Counted from the stretch's first letter, positions 1-11,781 are shown. The stretch: 64,000 nt of DNA from Hexactinellida sp. DTS-2022 (GCA_028753945.1 JAPNXP010000017.1:310001-374000), one strand, 5' to 3'. The notes: a model not told the origin generated them from the sequence alone. Made by a program: numbers and translations.

Positions 1-820
1 CCTCCTATAACATGGAATAATAAATATATCACAATGAAGTGTAAGTGCTTGCACTATAATGTAAAAATACCATTAATTATTCTATAAATATTAATTGAAT
101 AATTGTCTCTGATATCCTCTATCGAGCAGTCTAAAGGAAAACCGCTAAAACAACTTTCGCGATGTTATTGCCATCACTACGATTTGCTTTGCGGGGAATG
201 CAGGGTGCCCCTCCTTTTCCTGTCATGACAGCTAGGGTTTTTTCGTCAAACAGTGAGGCCTTAATTAATACATTGACATTTCACAATAGGTTTATTCAGG
301 TCCCTGCCCGGCACTTTTAGGTGCTAGCCAGGCATCGGTTGATGTGCAAAAGTGCTTGCAGTGTGATTCCATTTAGGTCCCAGGTCTCTGACAAGCTTTT
401 TTGGAGACAGAAATTTGGATAAATCCCTGTTTGGTACCGTATCTATATTTTTCACCTTTAATTAATGCCTCAACATTGAAATATACCGCCGATTATGTAT
501 TATGGCTGACACATTTAGCGTGTCTGCTAAAATTTATTTCTATTAAAAAGTGCCGGCCCAAAAATCCTAGATAAACCCCCTGCATGGCACAGAATGTCCC
601 TTATCATCCTCAAGGTTAAGACTCGCAGAATTTGATCTACAGATAGATAGACGTAAAAGTTATTACCACTCAATATTTTGACAATAATCAACTTAGTAGC
701 CATTTTCAAAAGATAATCTACAAATTTCACAGAATACAAGCAACAATGTATCAGATAACTATATTATTTAATAAAATATCTATCAAATAACTATATTATT
801 TAACAATATATCTATTAGAT
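1..820. other. AT-rich stretch without a recognisable gene
   Basis: No coding signal is convincing; open frames here are short and unlike known families. A 32-bp unit (ataactatattattt plus flank) is repeated twice at about 755-818, just before the hairpin repeat that starts at 821. Confidence 0.6.
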
Positions 821-1330
821 ACTAGCTAGCTTCGCTTGCTAGGTCGCTTCGCGGCAGCGCACAACCACACACACCAACCGCTTCGCGGTTGATGTGTGGT
901 TACATACTTCTAAGTTCTAACATTGATTATAAATCGTAAATAGGCCTAAATAGTAAATTTTAACAATGTGAAATATTAGTGACTACGTCATGCGATAATG
1001 AGTAAGGATATTGGCAATCTGGTGTGACCAACGTGTCCGCATCATTAATGTACATGTTCTATTAAATTTCGGGAATTTTATCTCTTAGAGGGCGCGTATT
1101 ATGTGCGATTAAGTTAATTTTCAGGGTTCTCGAAATGTGACAATGTCGTCATAACTTAATTAGGTGTGATAAATTTTGAGTGGAAACCTCAACTTGTTGG
1201 CCGGTGCCAAAAGTTACCGCTAAATGCCAAAAATCACATTTGGAAACCGTCCACTTTCTTCAATCAACTCGGAACATACAAACAAATATATATACTACAT
1301 ATACACACACACGTGCACAAATACAGGTTT
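821..1330 (+). repeat. Dispersed repeat R1, copy 1 (fuller copy)
   Basis: R1 starts sharply at ACTAGC followed by TTCGCTTGCTAGGTCGCTTC. It then carries a stem-loop (AACCACACA / TGTGTGGTT arms around CGCTTCGCG), a 'cgtaaataggcctaaatag' block and a tail ending near 'caactcggaacatacaaac'. Other copies are at 4994, 21953, 23633 and 30182 (plus) and at 12365 and 34600 (minus). Read on the minus strand, the sharp end is GCTAG followed by T, which would fit a Helitron 3' end (CTRR|T), but the stem-loop lies about 45 bp inside rather than about 10, so the class is open. Confidence 0.7.
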
Positions 1331-1689
1331 GTGTTTTAATAATATGAGCCCTTGGGTCTCGGTCGCTGCGTGGCCTTACTACGCCCTGAAACAAATCATT
1401 TAGAATTATACATCTTTGTGGTGTATTGATTAAAAATATTCCTAATAAAGTCCCCTTAATAAAATGCTACACATTGTAATTTGTTTGGGAAATACAAATC
1501 CTCCAATTAGTAGCTCAATAAATTCAGTTGCACAATAAGGATAGCTCGAATCCAAATAATACTAAAAGAAAAACATGCAATGTAATACAGGCACAAATGA
1601 TTGGTTAGATGAATTTATTTTAATCAATTAAATTGCAGTCATGCACAATCTATTTATAATAATTGATGAAGTCTGCTAATCCATACTAA
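1331..1689. other. No recognisable feature
   Basis: AT-rich sequence. The start (about 1325-1350) has a 'ggtttgtgttttaataatat' motif that recurs near 2040 and 26300 and may be a retroelement tail. No gene seen. Confidence 0.5.
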
Positions 1690-1900
1690 CAAACCTTCGA
1701 ATTTTATTGGCTAACATATCGTGGCACCTTCAATTGTAAATATTTCTCTTCAAAACCAATAGCTCGTTGTCGCAGTACAAAATTACCCCTGTATGCAAAT
1801 TTCACCTTTCTAGGACTCGTAGTCTTTCCAATTAATTCTGGACAAACAAACACACAGACAACAATTTCGCTTTTAATATATAGATAGATAGATAGATACA
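1690..1900 (+). repeat. Possible RTE-type non-LTR retrotransposon 3' tail
   Basis: The stretch ends with 'ggacaaacaaacacacagac', then 'tttcgcttttaatatata' and a short (gata)n run. This layout is common at 3' ends of RTE-like retroelements. A diverged relative lies at about 15840-15962. No reverse transcriptase is present, so this would be a severely 5'-truncated copy or a derived SINE. Assigned by pattern only. Confidence 0.35.
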
Positions 1901-2438
1901 CTCTATGTATTGTAAATTATTGCAATAAACTTAAATAAATACATTATTAGCTTGGCCTTATACCAATAAGGGTGCCCGGTTGAGGGAGGTGCCCGTATCT
2001 GAGAGGTTCGGGTCTCGGAGGTTTGAGTGTACACACATATAGGTTTGTGTTTTTATATTATAGATTTAAGAAACTAAGATAAATAGAATAAATTAGTTAA
2101 ACAAAATGAATTCATAAAAATGCATATAATTGTTACATTGTTTCACGATGAGCGAAAATTAAACCTAATTGGAATGCAATATAAAACAAATCAACAAAAT
2201 GTAATTTTACCACAAATGTAATCTGGACAACAATAGGCAGCAATTGAAATCTATTAGTTCAATCAAGTTCATATTTGAAATATGTTAGATTTATGCCTTA
2301 GAAATCCAATTTGAAAGTGTAATGTTTATGATGTGATAATTTTCACCTAATGCACTATAGTAGCTCACTGTGCTTACTTCATATGGACTCCTCTAGTTCC
2401 CTAAATTTATACAATTAGATCTCTTTGTAATTGTAAAA
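1901..2438. other. Unassigned AT-rich DNA with a small GGAGGT-rich remnant
   Basis: At about 1970-2030 there is a piece with repeated 'gaggtgcccg / ggaggtttgagtgta' motifs, resembling a decayed end of the TA-target MITE seen intact at 12769-12952. The rest shows nothing. Confidence 0.4.
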
Positions 2439-2440
2439 TA

Positions 2441-3307
2441 CAGTAGAACTCGGTTAAGACCTACCACCTTGCGAGACAGAAAAAGTACGTACGAACCGAG
2501 GTACGTCTTTTCCGCTTGCATAATCCACAAGTCGAAATACGGACTTGTTCAATGATATGATACGATGTATGGTATACAAGTATATAACATACTTAACTAT
2601 ATGATTAAAGTATTTAGTTGTCACCTACTCACTTAAACCGAAAAATAACTGAGTTTTGCTGATACTTTTCTAGAGTACGTACTAACCGAATTAAAATACA
2701 GTGGAACTCGCTTAGTACATACTCGGCTTAAGACGTACTCTCGGATATTACGTACTGTTCTCTAATAACCGATTTTTCCTCCTATCTGATGCATTAAAAA
2801 TGATTCGGTTAAGACGTACCTCGGATAAGACGTACCAATTTATATCCCCAATTAAATAAAATGTATGTATTTTAATTCGGTTAGTACGTACTCTAGAAAA
2901 CTATCAGCAGAACTCTGGTATTATTTGATTTAAGTGAGTAGGTGACAACTAAAATACTTTAATCATATCGTTAAGTATGTTATATACTTGTATACCATAC
3001 AAACATCGATTCACATCATTGAACAAGTCATTATTTCGACTTGTGGATTATGCTTACGGATAAGACGTACCTCGGTTAGTACGTACTTTTTCTTGTCTCC
3101 CAAGGTGGTACGTCTTAACCGAGTTCTACTGTACATACATATTATTTACTTGGGAATAGAAATTGTACGTCTTATCCGAGTACGTATTAACCGAATCATT
3201 TATAATGCATCAGATAGGAGGAAAATTAGGTTATTAGCGAACAGTACGTATTATCCGAGAGTACGTCTTAAGCCGAGTACGTAGTACGTACTAAGCGAGT
3301 TCCACTG
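2441..3307. mobile_element. TA-target MITE (Tc1/mariner-pogo type ends), outer copy
   Basis: The ends read CAGTAGAACTCGGTTAAGAC and, inverted, CAGTGGAACTCGCTTAGTAC, flanked by TA on both sides (2439-2440 and 3308-3309). The copy is split after 2698 by a second copy of the same family in opposite orientation. Without that insert it matches the solo copy at 22686-23130. No coding capacity; it would need a pogo/Tigger-like transposase in trans. Confidence 0.9.
2699..3131. mobile_element. Second MITE copy inserted inverted into the first
   Basis: 433 bp with ends CAGTGGAACTCGC and GAGTTCTACTG, flanked by TA at 2697-2698 and 3132-3133. The outer element resumes directly afterwards with 'catacatattatttacttgg', which pairs with the uninterrupted solo copy, so this is a clean TA-target insertion into a sibling. 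Confidence 0.9.
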
Positions 3308-4182
3308 TATAGAATATAAATAAATGTTTAAGTGCCTATTTAAAAAAATTATTAATGAATTGTATGAGTATTTGGAATTTATCAGATGATTGCCGCATCT
3401 CGGAGGTAATTTTGCATTATACATTTAAATCCGGAGTTCATTTAGTTGCCGCTTCTCGGAGGTGCTCTTTGCGAGGTTTACCTGTAATCTGGGATGCCAA
3501 CTTCTCGAAATCAAAAAGCGGGAGGTTTTGCAATTTTGGCGGGAGTTTAACCAAAAAATCATGAACATAAAATATATGCTTTTTAAAAATTATATCATGA
3601 ATAGAATCCGCTGGCCCAGGAAAAAGGTACATTCGCTAGCTAGTTTATTCCATTATACCCTTACATATTAGCTATTATTCAAGACAAAGTTTGACTCTCT
3701 AGCTCAAATACTTTCCAAAGTTACGTTACATTCAAATAATTGAATATGGAACTTAATTACGTGTTATTATTATTTAACCTTAATTGAAATTTGACTACAC
3801 AAAGGATTTTCTCTGAGAATTGGGTAGTTATCAATGCGATGTTAGTTACTATAAAAGTTAACACTAACTAGTAGCATACAGGCAATAGAAGGCTTTTAGT
3901 GATCTAGTTTTACTTTAAATACTACTGGAGTGACTAGTTGAAATTTTCTGGAAAATTCCAACATTCCAAAAGATTGAAAAGCTTATTCCACCCGTGGTTG
4001 CATAGATCGACGAAATATAAACTATATGATAAAAAATTAACCATTGTATCTAGTATAACAACTTTCTGTAGGATGTAGGCACAAGGCCACCTGGGATGGG
4101 ATGTTTCTTTAGCCCAATTATTAATACACTACTATTATTTTTTAGTTCGAATTTTGAAGTAATTCTTAATTAACTAACTTAC
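3308..4182. other. Unassigned DNA with two short MITE remnants
   Basis: 3385-3484 is a decayed relative of the 12769-12952 MITE (gccgcttctcggaggtg, then gaggtttacctg). 3487-3560 resembles the remnant at 5740-5843 (gccaactt, aaaaagcgggag). The remaining sequence to 4182 holds no recognisable gene. Confidence 0.45.
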
Positions 4183-5643
4183 CACAGTGGCACACCACCT
4201 GGAAGTAGGCCAATTTTTTATATATAAAATATCGTATCAGTTAATGCTAAACTGAAAGCTGAATATCATATCACTTCAAAAATATAAAAATAGCTGTAAT
4301 ACCTCACGTTGTATAGCTACAATTTGAATTCGCCTAGTGTGACTATTCTAATTGTCCAGAAAGAATTATTCAAAACCACAAATGAACAGGTGTATTATCA
4401 CATTCAATTCTTAAAATAAATACAACTAGCGCATTCTAACGACTTCTTTTGGTTGCTATTATAGACGAGTTTCATAATAACGGTGAGTATTTAATCCTAG
4501 TTCTAATAACACATGTACAATAATCACGTTCAATAAATTGCAAAATTCAATATTAGATATTTCATCCGTTAGTTGACTACAAAGTTTTAAAACTTTATCT
4601 GTCGCGTTCTGTCAAGTTTTCTCGTAGGTTTTATATGATAGCATTTTAAATTCTCTATTTAATAAAGCCAATTCTAAATTCCCGATAATTTAGTTTAATT
4701 ACCTCGAACTTACTGGGTCACTTGAAATTTACTATAAATTCCAATTTTGATGTTGTATGTAAACATTGTGGTTGGTTAGCTGGTTGGTTAGCTGAATTTT
4801 GAAAAGGCGGCTTTCGTGTTTTAATTATTAGTTTTCGATATTTTCTATTGGAATAACCTTGAGTAATTGATTTTAAATATATCTAACAAGCTATTAAGTG
4901 TGCAGACCAACTTTTGTCCTAAATATGGAGTATGGACCAAATGATTGCCGGTATAACAAAAAAATCACATCATATATTCAAAATTTAGTAGGTAACTAGC
5001 GCGCTTCGCTTTCTAAGTCGCTTCGCGGCATAACACAACCACACAACAGCCGCTTTCTTTGGAGTTGTGTGGTTTATATACTTCTAACAATGATTACATA
5101 GCGTAAATAGGCCTAAAATAGTCAAATTTAACAATGCGAAATTTTGTGATTACGTCATAATGCGATAATGAGCAAACATAATGGGAATCTGGTGTGACCA
5201 ACGTGTCCGCATCATTAATGTTATGTTCTATTAATTTTCAGAGTTTATCTCGTTGAAGGTGCGATTATGTGCGATTAAGTGAATTTCCAAAATTTTTGTA
5301 TTGTCATGATGACGTAGTAATTTGATAATGAATAAGTATATTCGTGTTTTGGGTGAGGAATATGTAGGCACTATTAGTATACATAATGTCTATTGATTTT
5401 CACGTTTCTAACTGATATGAATTATGAGTTTTGAACAATTAGGTGGATTTTAACACTTTGAAATTTGTGACAATTACGTCATAACTTTCACATTTGAAGT
5501 CATAGAAAAAATCTAATTTCTACTAATGGATTCTACTAATGGATTCTATGAATACGATTTCCCATAGGTAAATAATATAGTTTAATGCGCTATCTTACAC
5601 TTAAATAGCTACTTCCAGGATTTGACCATTTAGTGCCACTGTG
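4183..5643 (+). mobile_element. Non-autonomous Transib-like element 1 (CACAGTG ends)
   Basis: 1461 bp. The left end reads CACAGTGGCAC and the right end GTGCCACTGTG, flanked by exact 5-bp duplications CTTAC (4178-4182 and 5644-5648). On the left the block CCTGGAAGTAGG begins 8 bp after the CACAGTG heptamer; on the right CCTGGAAGTAGC begins 17 bp after it. A 5-bp duplication with CACAGTG termini is the signature of the Transib/RAG superfamily; hAT elements make 8-bp duplications, and no 8-bp repeat fits here. No long open frame. It contains an R1 repeat and mobilisation would need a transposase elsewhere. Confidence 0.75.
4994..5470 (+). repeat. R1 repeat inside Transib-like element 1
   Basis: Begins at ACTAGCGCGCTTCGC with the stem-loop around 5035-5070, then 'aaataggcctaaaatag', 'gtgtgaccaacgtgtccgca' and downstream R1 sequence. 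The other two CACAGTG elements carry R1 in the same relative place, so R1 became part of the family before it spread. Confidence 0.7.
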
Positions 5644-5739
5644 CTTACAAGTATATGAATAGAACAACACTGGTATTCGTATTTGACTGATCTTAGCAAA
5701 AAATTCCGTTATTTTGCATGTACAGTATATCATAAAATC

Positions 5740-5843
5740 TAAATATAGAAACAATTTCCAAAAAAGAGGAAGTTTGAAAAGTTTGGCGGGAGGTCGGAGG
5801 ATGGGAGAAAAAAGGCAAAAAGCGGGAGAGTTGGCAACCCTGC
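5740..5843. mobile_element. Probable hAT MITE remnant
   Basis: Ends with 'gagttggcaaccctg', the inverse of a common hAT terminus (CAGGGTTGCCAAC), preceded by 'aaaaagcgggag'. The opposite end and target duplication are not found, so it is treated as a truncated copy. Confidence 0.4.
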
Positions 5844-5879
5844 TGTAATTCATGGTTAACTATACTAATGCTTAGTGGT

Positions 5880-6425
5880 ATGGCCTTATATAACGTATTC
5901 ACGACTCACATAATTTGTCGTTGTTATGGAATATATATAATCTTATTTTCAATTAGAAATAGAAACCTACACAACCTCACAAGTCGAATCAATATAATTA
6001 TCACAAATTGAAACAATAGAATTAGATTCAACACTTTCAATCTAACATAAGTGTAAGTAAACAAAGGAAATTATCAACTCAATTATGGCACAAACAAAGC
6101 CAAATTTGAAAATTCGCGCACTGTGAAAAGATGTAGAATTATATTCTCTATCGAATGCATACGATTTAAATATTGGGCACTAGTTATTGCTCGTGTTGTG
6201 TCATTTAACAGGTGTAAATGTGTTCAAAAATCGTAATAGAAGATCGTGACCCCAGGTGAACATTTGTAAGCCATGAGACAGCATGTGAAAATTTGGGCTC
6301 TTGGTTCATAAAACTGTTCTCTGGAGAGGATACGGACCATAATAATATACCAAGGCAGCCATTTTAATACTGGGCCCTATATTATAGTACAGTCGGCACA
6401 ATAAAAAGGCAGTGATTTTAAAACT
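5880..6425 (-). repeat. Partial copy of the hairpin-array repeat (H-unit)
   Basis: Read on the minus strand it matches unit B of the 55.8-63.6 kb array: the decayed palindromic module (tgtactataatataggg), the 'acctggggtcacgat' block, the 'ttgtttcaacttg' region and the 'caacaacgacaaatt' segment. The terminal hairpin is missing. Confidence 0.65.
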
Positions 6426-6780
6426 GTCCCTGGAGTTTGAACCTGAAAAATTTATACAAAGCTGATTTTAGTATCATTAGAAGCGCAATTCTTAGTTGAA
6501 TAACATAAAATTATATATGTGGGTGGCACTGTCTGCTTTTACATTGTAAATCGCAGACCTTCCAGGAACTAATTTCTCAAATCAGATCTAATCGACTTAT
6601 AATCACCATATTGAACAATTAGAGCCCGGGGACATTTAGACATATTATACTAATATAGTATAAAACAATCAACGTTTAATAGATTAGTTTTATGTGGGGG
6701 TGGGAAGTCTGCGACTGTAGCGATCGTCCTGGTAGGTGTGTTTGGCAGTATGCCTCCCTTGAAATTTATTAACCTAAGGG
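6426..6780. other. No recognisable feature
   Basis: Unassigned sequence leading to the left target duplication (6773-6780) of the hAT element. No gene or repeat family recognised. Confidence 0.5.
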
Positions 6781-7030
6781 TAGGGATCGACCGGGCCCCC
6801 GGCCCCTGTCCCGGCAAGAAATTGATACTTTTTCCCGGCTCCGGCCCCGGCTAAAAGTACTTAAACTAGCCGGGGCTTATTTGGATTTGAAAACATACAT
6901 TAAACCGTTGAGTACGAAACAATTAAACCTTAAATCCACATAAATTATGTTCCTCCTCAATGACAACTAACATTTTTCGAATAACTAAAGTTAATATCTA
7001 ATATATGATCACTTATTAAGTAATAATATG

Positions 7031-9062
7031 TTACTCTATTTGTTGAGAAACTTCATCGTCCCCATCAGTTTGTTTGACTTCTACGTTTTGGTTCGGAAGA
7101 ACTACTTCAAGTGGTGGTTGTGGTAATTTGAATGAGCCAAAACCAATAGCTCGGAGGTTATACTTGAGGAACAAGAGCTTCTCTATATTAGGAGGGAGTA
7201 AACGGATTAATCTTACTCGCAATTTTGAATGCTCGTTCACTTGGAACTGAACCACAGGGTGGGCTCAAATATTTAAAGGCAAGTATAGACAACATTGGGT
7301 ACAAACTCAAGTTCATGCGCCAATACAACAATGGATCTAGCTCTCTGTTAATTAGCTTTTCAGCAAAATAGATGAATATTTCCTTCTTTACTTTTTCGTT
7401 AATCGTGTCTCGTCCATCACTAGTGGTATAATGATCAACCGAATCAAATTCATTATCTGAATCGCTTAATATAGCATCCCAGCAACTGTTCACATTGGAA
7501 TTGGAGTCATTTTGAAAACTGTTTCCCGCTGAACTCCCTTGAATGACATTGGATGCAAAGATGGCCAATTTTTCTTTCGAAAATTCTGCTTTTGCCTTGT
7601 TCATAAAACCACTCGTTTTATATCTAGGATCCAGTATAGTAGCCAGCGCATGCGCTTCGCTAACTTCAACATCAACGAAATGTACTCGCGGATCTTCATC
7701 CTGAAATATCGGTTCATTTGTACGACCAATTCGCTTTTCATTGTACCAATTCCCATTTCATGAATCGCGATCAAATCATAATATATTTTCTTGATCAATG
7801 GAATTGTATCGGAAATGCAAGCATTTTCGTATTCTGCATCCAATGTTGCATCAGCGAATGGTTTTAATAAATTAATTACTTTGAGAATAAGCATCCAGTT
7901 ATTTGGAGTTAGTTGATATTCTATATTCATATTTATATCATCTTCTGAACAACGAATGGCACGTTTCTGCTGCAATAGCCGAACTACATGTTATAATAAG
8001 AATTCCAACGTGTTTTCTCGCCTAAAATTAAAGTGCATTCTTGAACCCCATTGAGATCCATTTGATGATGTCTGAGAACGCCCATTGCCTTCGGACTCTT
8101 CCAAAAAAAAGAAATCAATTTACTGGCACGCCCCATCATTGATTGTACGCCACTTTGTTCAAAAATTGAATTCATGACCACTAGATGGGTCGTGTGTAAA
8201 AAACAACCTGCATTAGAGAAGTTGTTGTCAGCCATCGCACGGACCATATTTAGGGCATTATCTCGCATTATCAAGTGGAGTTTTCCTTCCAATTTCCAAT
8301 CAGAAACGATCATGCGTAAAGTCTTGGAAATTGATTCAGAGGTATGTGACACATCATATGGAAAACAACGCAACACAGCTGCCTTTCGCTCTCCTCCTTT
8401 GTTGATGAAATGCAGTGTGAAGCATATAATTGCGTGCTGACTCTTTGAACTCCAAATATCAGTGGTTGCACTGCAAGAATCGCCTAGATTATTGTGAAGC
8501 AGTTCCATGATTTTGTATTGTACACGTCTGTAAATATCCGGAATAATCCTTTGACGGAGTACTTTTTCACTTGGAACATCGAATTTGTGATTTAAGTTAC
8601 TTACAAAAACGTTGAATCTATCATTTTCAACTGTAGTATAAGGGAGAAGTGAATCACATATCCATTCAGCCAGAAAATATGTTCCACTCACTTGGTCAGG
8701 ATGATCAGACAACCACTTGTTTTTCAGCTCAAATGTTTCTTCTAGGCTCAATTGAGTTTGGGAACCATATGTAGCCAAAACGTAGATGGATTGTAGCTTC
8801 GATTTCTCCTCATCGTTCTTGCACCTTTTAGCTTCATCAGCTTTTCGAATTATCATTGCCTCTTTGTACTCTATAGGATGATACGATTCTAAATGACTCC
8901 AAAGTGATTCAGTTGAGAAAGACTTTTTGACCCTCCATGAGTACCGCGTCGTATCTTTCTCGTTTTTCCGGAACAAACGGGAATGTTGCAATTGGCAATG
9001 GACTCATCTGCACAATCGACATCATAAAAATTCCAGACCCCAGAAGCGCACCTTTTTGCCAT
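7031..9062 (-). pseudogene. hAT transposase with BED zinc finger, frameshifted
   Basis: A cut-and-paste transposase acting in the nucleus. Reading from the ATG at 9062: a BED finger (Cys pair in NCNIPVC, His pair in LWSHLESYHP), then the RNase H-like core with TTDIWSS and RDNALNM, the hAT motif TRWNSYYN, LDPRYKTSGF, and the C-terminal dimerisation region around SVPSERAFKIASK. At least four frame breaks are visible: within the BED finger near 8950, after TRWNSYYNM near 7984 (an apparent 2-bp insertion), near 7610-7670 and near 7190-7250. It is closest in layout to ZBED-like hAT transposases and cannot give a full product. Confidence 0.9.
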
Positions 9063-9080
9063 CTGACATGAAGATGGTAG

Positions 9081-9210
9081 AAAAAAATCCAAAATTGCAG
9101 CCTGTGCCGACGCATGTTCCTTTGGTGGCACTATATTTTGGTGGTGGTTTATTGATAGTGCCTCCAAAGGAACATGCTGTCGGCACAGGCTGCAATTTTG
9201 GATTTTTTTT
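9081..9210. repeat. Long hairpin (H-unit terminal hairpin 1)
   Basis: Arms of about 50 nt (aatccaaaattgcagcctgt ... acaggctgcaattttggatt) around a short loop. An accidental open frame across it extends the BED-finger frame and should not be read as protein. Confidence 0.85.
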
Positions 9211-10280
9211 CGCCATGTCATCATCACTATGAAGGTGTCAAATTTTTTCAAAAAGGTGTTACACAAGGCATCGACCCTTAGAGTGGTGGAAGTTTCCATT
9301 TAGTTCACTTCAATTTAGAGATATTCAAGTTTGAGTAGAATATAATAGCTGATGACTCAGGATTTTTTATGTGAGTGTTGGGTCATCACCCAACATCAAC
9401 TAACCCATTTTAAATATCGAATTAACAAAATTGTAAAAACACATTTTTTTAGCGATGTCATCATCACCTCAAGGTGTCAAGGCCCACTTGTGTAGGTGGC
9501 ACGTGCCATAAGGGCCAATTGATAAATTGAAAGTTTGTTTCTATCTTCTATGATCTCTGAGATTTATGATATTTAGCTAATTAGTATAAAAGTTTAATTA
9601 ATGTATTAATTATTTAACACCATTATTATATACAGCAAAATAAATTAAGTTCAAATATTTGCAATTAATAATAATTTAAATAGAATTTCACTATAATATT
9701 TGAATTCCACGCACTCGATAACCCCAATAATCTAATTGGAACCGTCTCTATAAGTTAAATACAGAATGAATGAATTAGAATTAATTACGTCAGTACATTA
9801 ATTGTGCAAGAATATTCTCGCAGGAATAAATATAATCACTTAATCTGTCGTTGTTGTGGAATGTAAAATCTTAGGTTTCAATTAGAAAATAGAAGCATAC
9901 TCGATCGCACAAGTTGAATCAATATAATTATTACAAGTTGAAACAATAGAATTAGATTTAACAGTTTTATTGAAATTGAAGTGTGAGTAAACAAAGGAAA
10001 TTTGAAACTCAATTGTGGCACAATCTAAGCCCAATTTGAAAATTCGTGCACTGTGGAAAAGTGTAGAATTTATTTCTCTATCCGTACATGTAAATTTTAT
10101 CAAGCTCAATATTAATTATTTCATGTTATGAGCCATAATCAGTTTAAATAGGTGTTGAAATCATTTAATAAAAAATCGTAACCCCAGGTGCAAATTAGAC
10201 GGTCACTCCGCAACTACATGCCAAGTTTCAGCCATCAATGTATACAGGTGTGGCCAGGGCACCTGCTACGGAGAAAAAAT

Positions 10281-10410
10281 AAAAAAATCCAAAATTGCAG
10301 CCTGTGCCGACGCATGTTCCTTTGGTGGCACTATATTTTGTTGGTGGTTTATAGATAGTGCCTCCAAACGAACATGCTGTCGGCGCAGGCTGCAATTTTG
10401 GATTTTTTTC
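10281..10410. repeat. Long hairpin (H-unit terminal hairpin 2)
   Basis: Same hairpin family as 9081-9210, with arms carrying 'ccaaaattgcagcctgtgcc' and its inverse. Confidence 0.85.
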
Positions 10411-11214
10411 GCCAAGTCATCAACGCCGAAGTTGTGAAGAAGCATTTGTTAATTGGTCCGAGTCACAAGGAACGGTAGATAAATTTGAAGTTTGTTTCTA
10501 TCATAAACCATCTAGAGTTTAATGCCATTTATTCATTACGTATTGATAATAAATTATATTATTAGTTATGTATTTTAGCAATGTTATCCACGGTGATTTG
10601 AGTTTAGTCAACAAATTCCTTATATTATATTATTTAATTAAAATCAATTGTATAGTAATACTAGAATTAAATAGAAGCCAGTTGGAATTTATAAGTTAAA
10701 TCAATATAATTATCGCAAGTTGAATCACTAGAGTAGGATTTAATAAGTTAAATCAATATAATAATTACAAGTTGAAACAATAGAATTAGATTTAACACTT
10801 TACTGAAATTGAAGCGTGAGTAAACAAAGAAATTTCAACCCCCATTTATGGCAGAAATTAAACCAATTTTAACAAATTTTCTTCTCCCATCAGACGCAGA
10901 ATTTTAAGATGAATCTAAATATGAAATAAAATTTTGGGGTTATTAAAACATATTTTGAGTTATGGACCAGACAAATTTTGAAAGGTGTTAAAGATGTGTC
11001 AAAAATTTCTTAAGAAAAATTCGTAACCCCAGGTGCAAATTAGACGGTCCCTCCGCAACTACATGCCAATTTTCAGCCCTCAATGTATACAGGTGTGGCC
11101 AGGGCACCTGCTACGGAGAAATAAAAATAATAATAATAATAAAAACAAAGTTTAAGCCCATCAACTATAAAGCTCTGGCCAGGGCACCGTCTACGGAGAA
11201 AAAATAATAAAAAT

Positions 11215-11400
11215 AAAGGCAGTGATTCCAATACTGGGCCACTATACTATAGTATAGTCGGCACAGTAATAATAATAATAAAGGCAGTGATTCTAATACT
11301 GGGCCACTATACTATAGTATAGTCGGCACAGTAAAAATAAAAAATAAAGGCAGTGATTTCAATACTGGGCCACTATACTATAGTATAGTCGGCACAGTAA
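11215..11400. repeat. Three palindromic modules with (taa)n spacers
   Basis: Three copies of a roughly 60-bp module, each centred on the perfect 18-bp palindrome ACTATACTATAGTATAGT (cores at 11241, 11306 and 11372), separated by A/T trinucleotide runs. Confidence 0.85.
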
Positions 11401-11429
11401 AATAATAATAATTCAGATTGGAAAATTAA

Positions 11430-11781
11430 GGCCATATAAAATAAATAACTTGTTTATCATCCCCGTCCGTCCCAATTTTTACCCCCCGTCCGAATATATT
11501 ATATTAATATCTTATGGACATAATCGCACAGATGTTAGCTATAAACTTGTGTAAAGTACTCTTAATGTATCAATTTTTAATAAGTCTTGTATTTTAGAGC
11601 ATTATTTGGGCATTGTCATGTGATTTTCTAAATATAATAAATATAAATATTTATTGTTTGGCATGGGATAATGTAAATTGCAAATTAATTGAAATAAAAA
11701 ATAAAAATAAAATCCCGTCCGCCGTCCATATTTTTTGAAAAAATCCGGATGATAAGCAATTAATTTATCTTACCTGGCCTA
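11430..11781. mobile_element. Decayed MITE inside hAT element 1
   Basis: The left 'ggccatataaaataaataac...tttatcatcc' and the right end read inverted ('ggccaggtaagataaattaa...cttatcatcc') are similar over about 35 bp. Inner flanks are rich in 'cccgtccg'. No target duplication was established. Confidence 0.4.

Larger units (their letters stand above)
9081..11410 (-). repeat. Block of two H-units inside hAT element 1
   Basis: Two units related, in reverse, to the 55.8-63.6 kb array. Hairpins are at 9081-9210 and 10281-10410, with 'acctggggttacga' sequences between them and three palindromic modules at 11215-11400. The block starts about 20 bp upstream of the transposase ATG. No clean flanking duplication was found. 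Confidence 0.75.

Noticed and set aside
821..1330. Firm Helitron call for R1
   Set aside because: The CTAG|T edge fits, but the hairpin-to-end distance is too long and the 5' TC end was not seen, so it is left as an unclassified repeat.
4183..5643. hAT interpretation of the CAGTGGCAC ends
   Set aside because: Taking CAGTGGCAC as the terminus leaves no 8-bp duplication at either complete copy, whereas CACAGTGGCAC gives exact 5-bp duplications in both.
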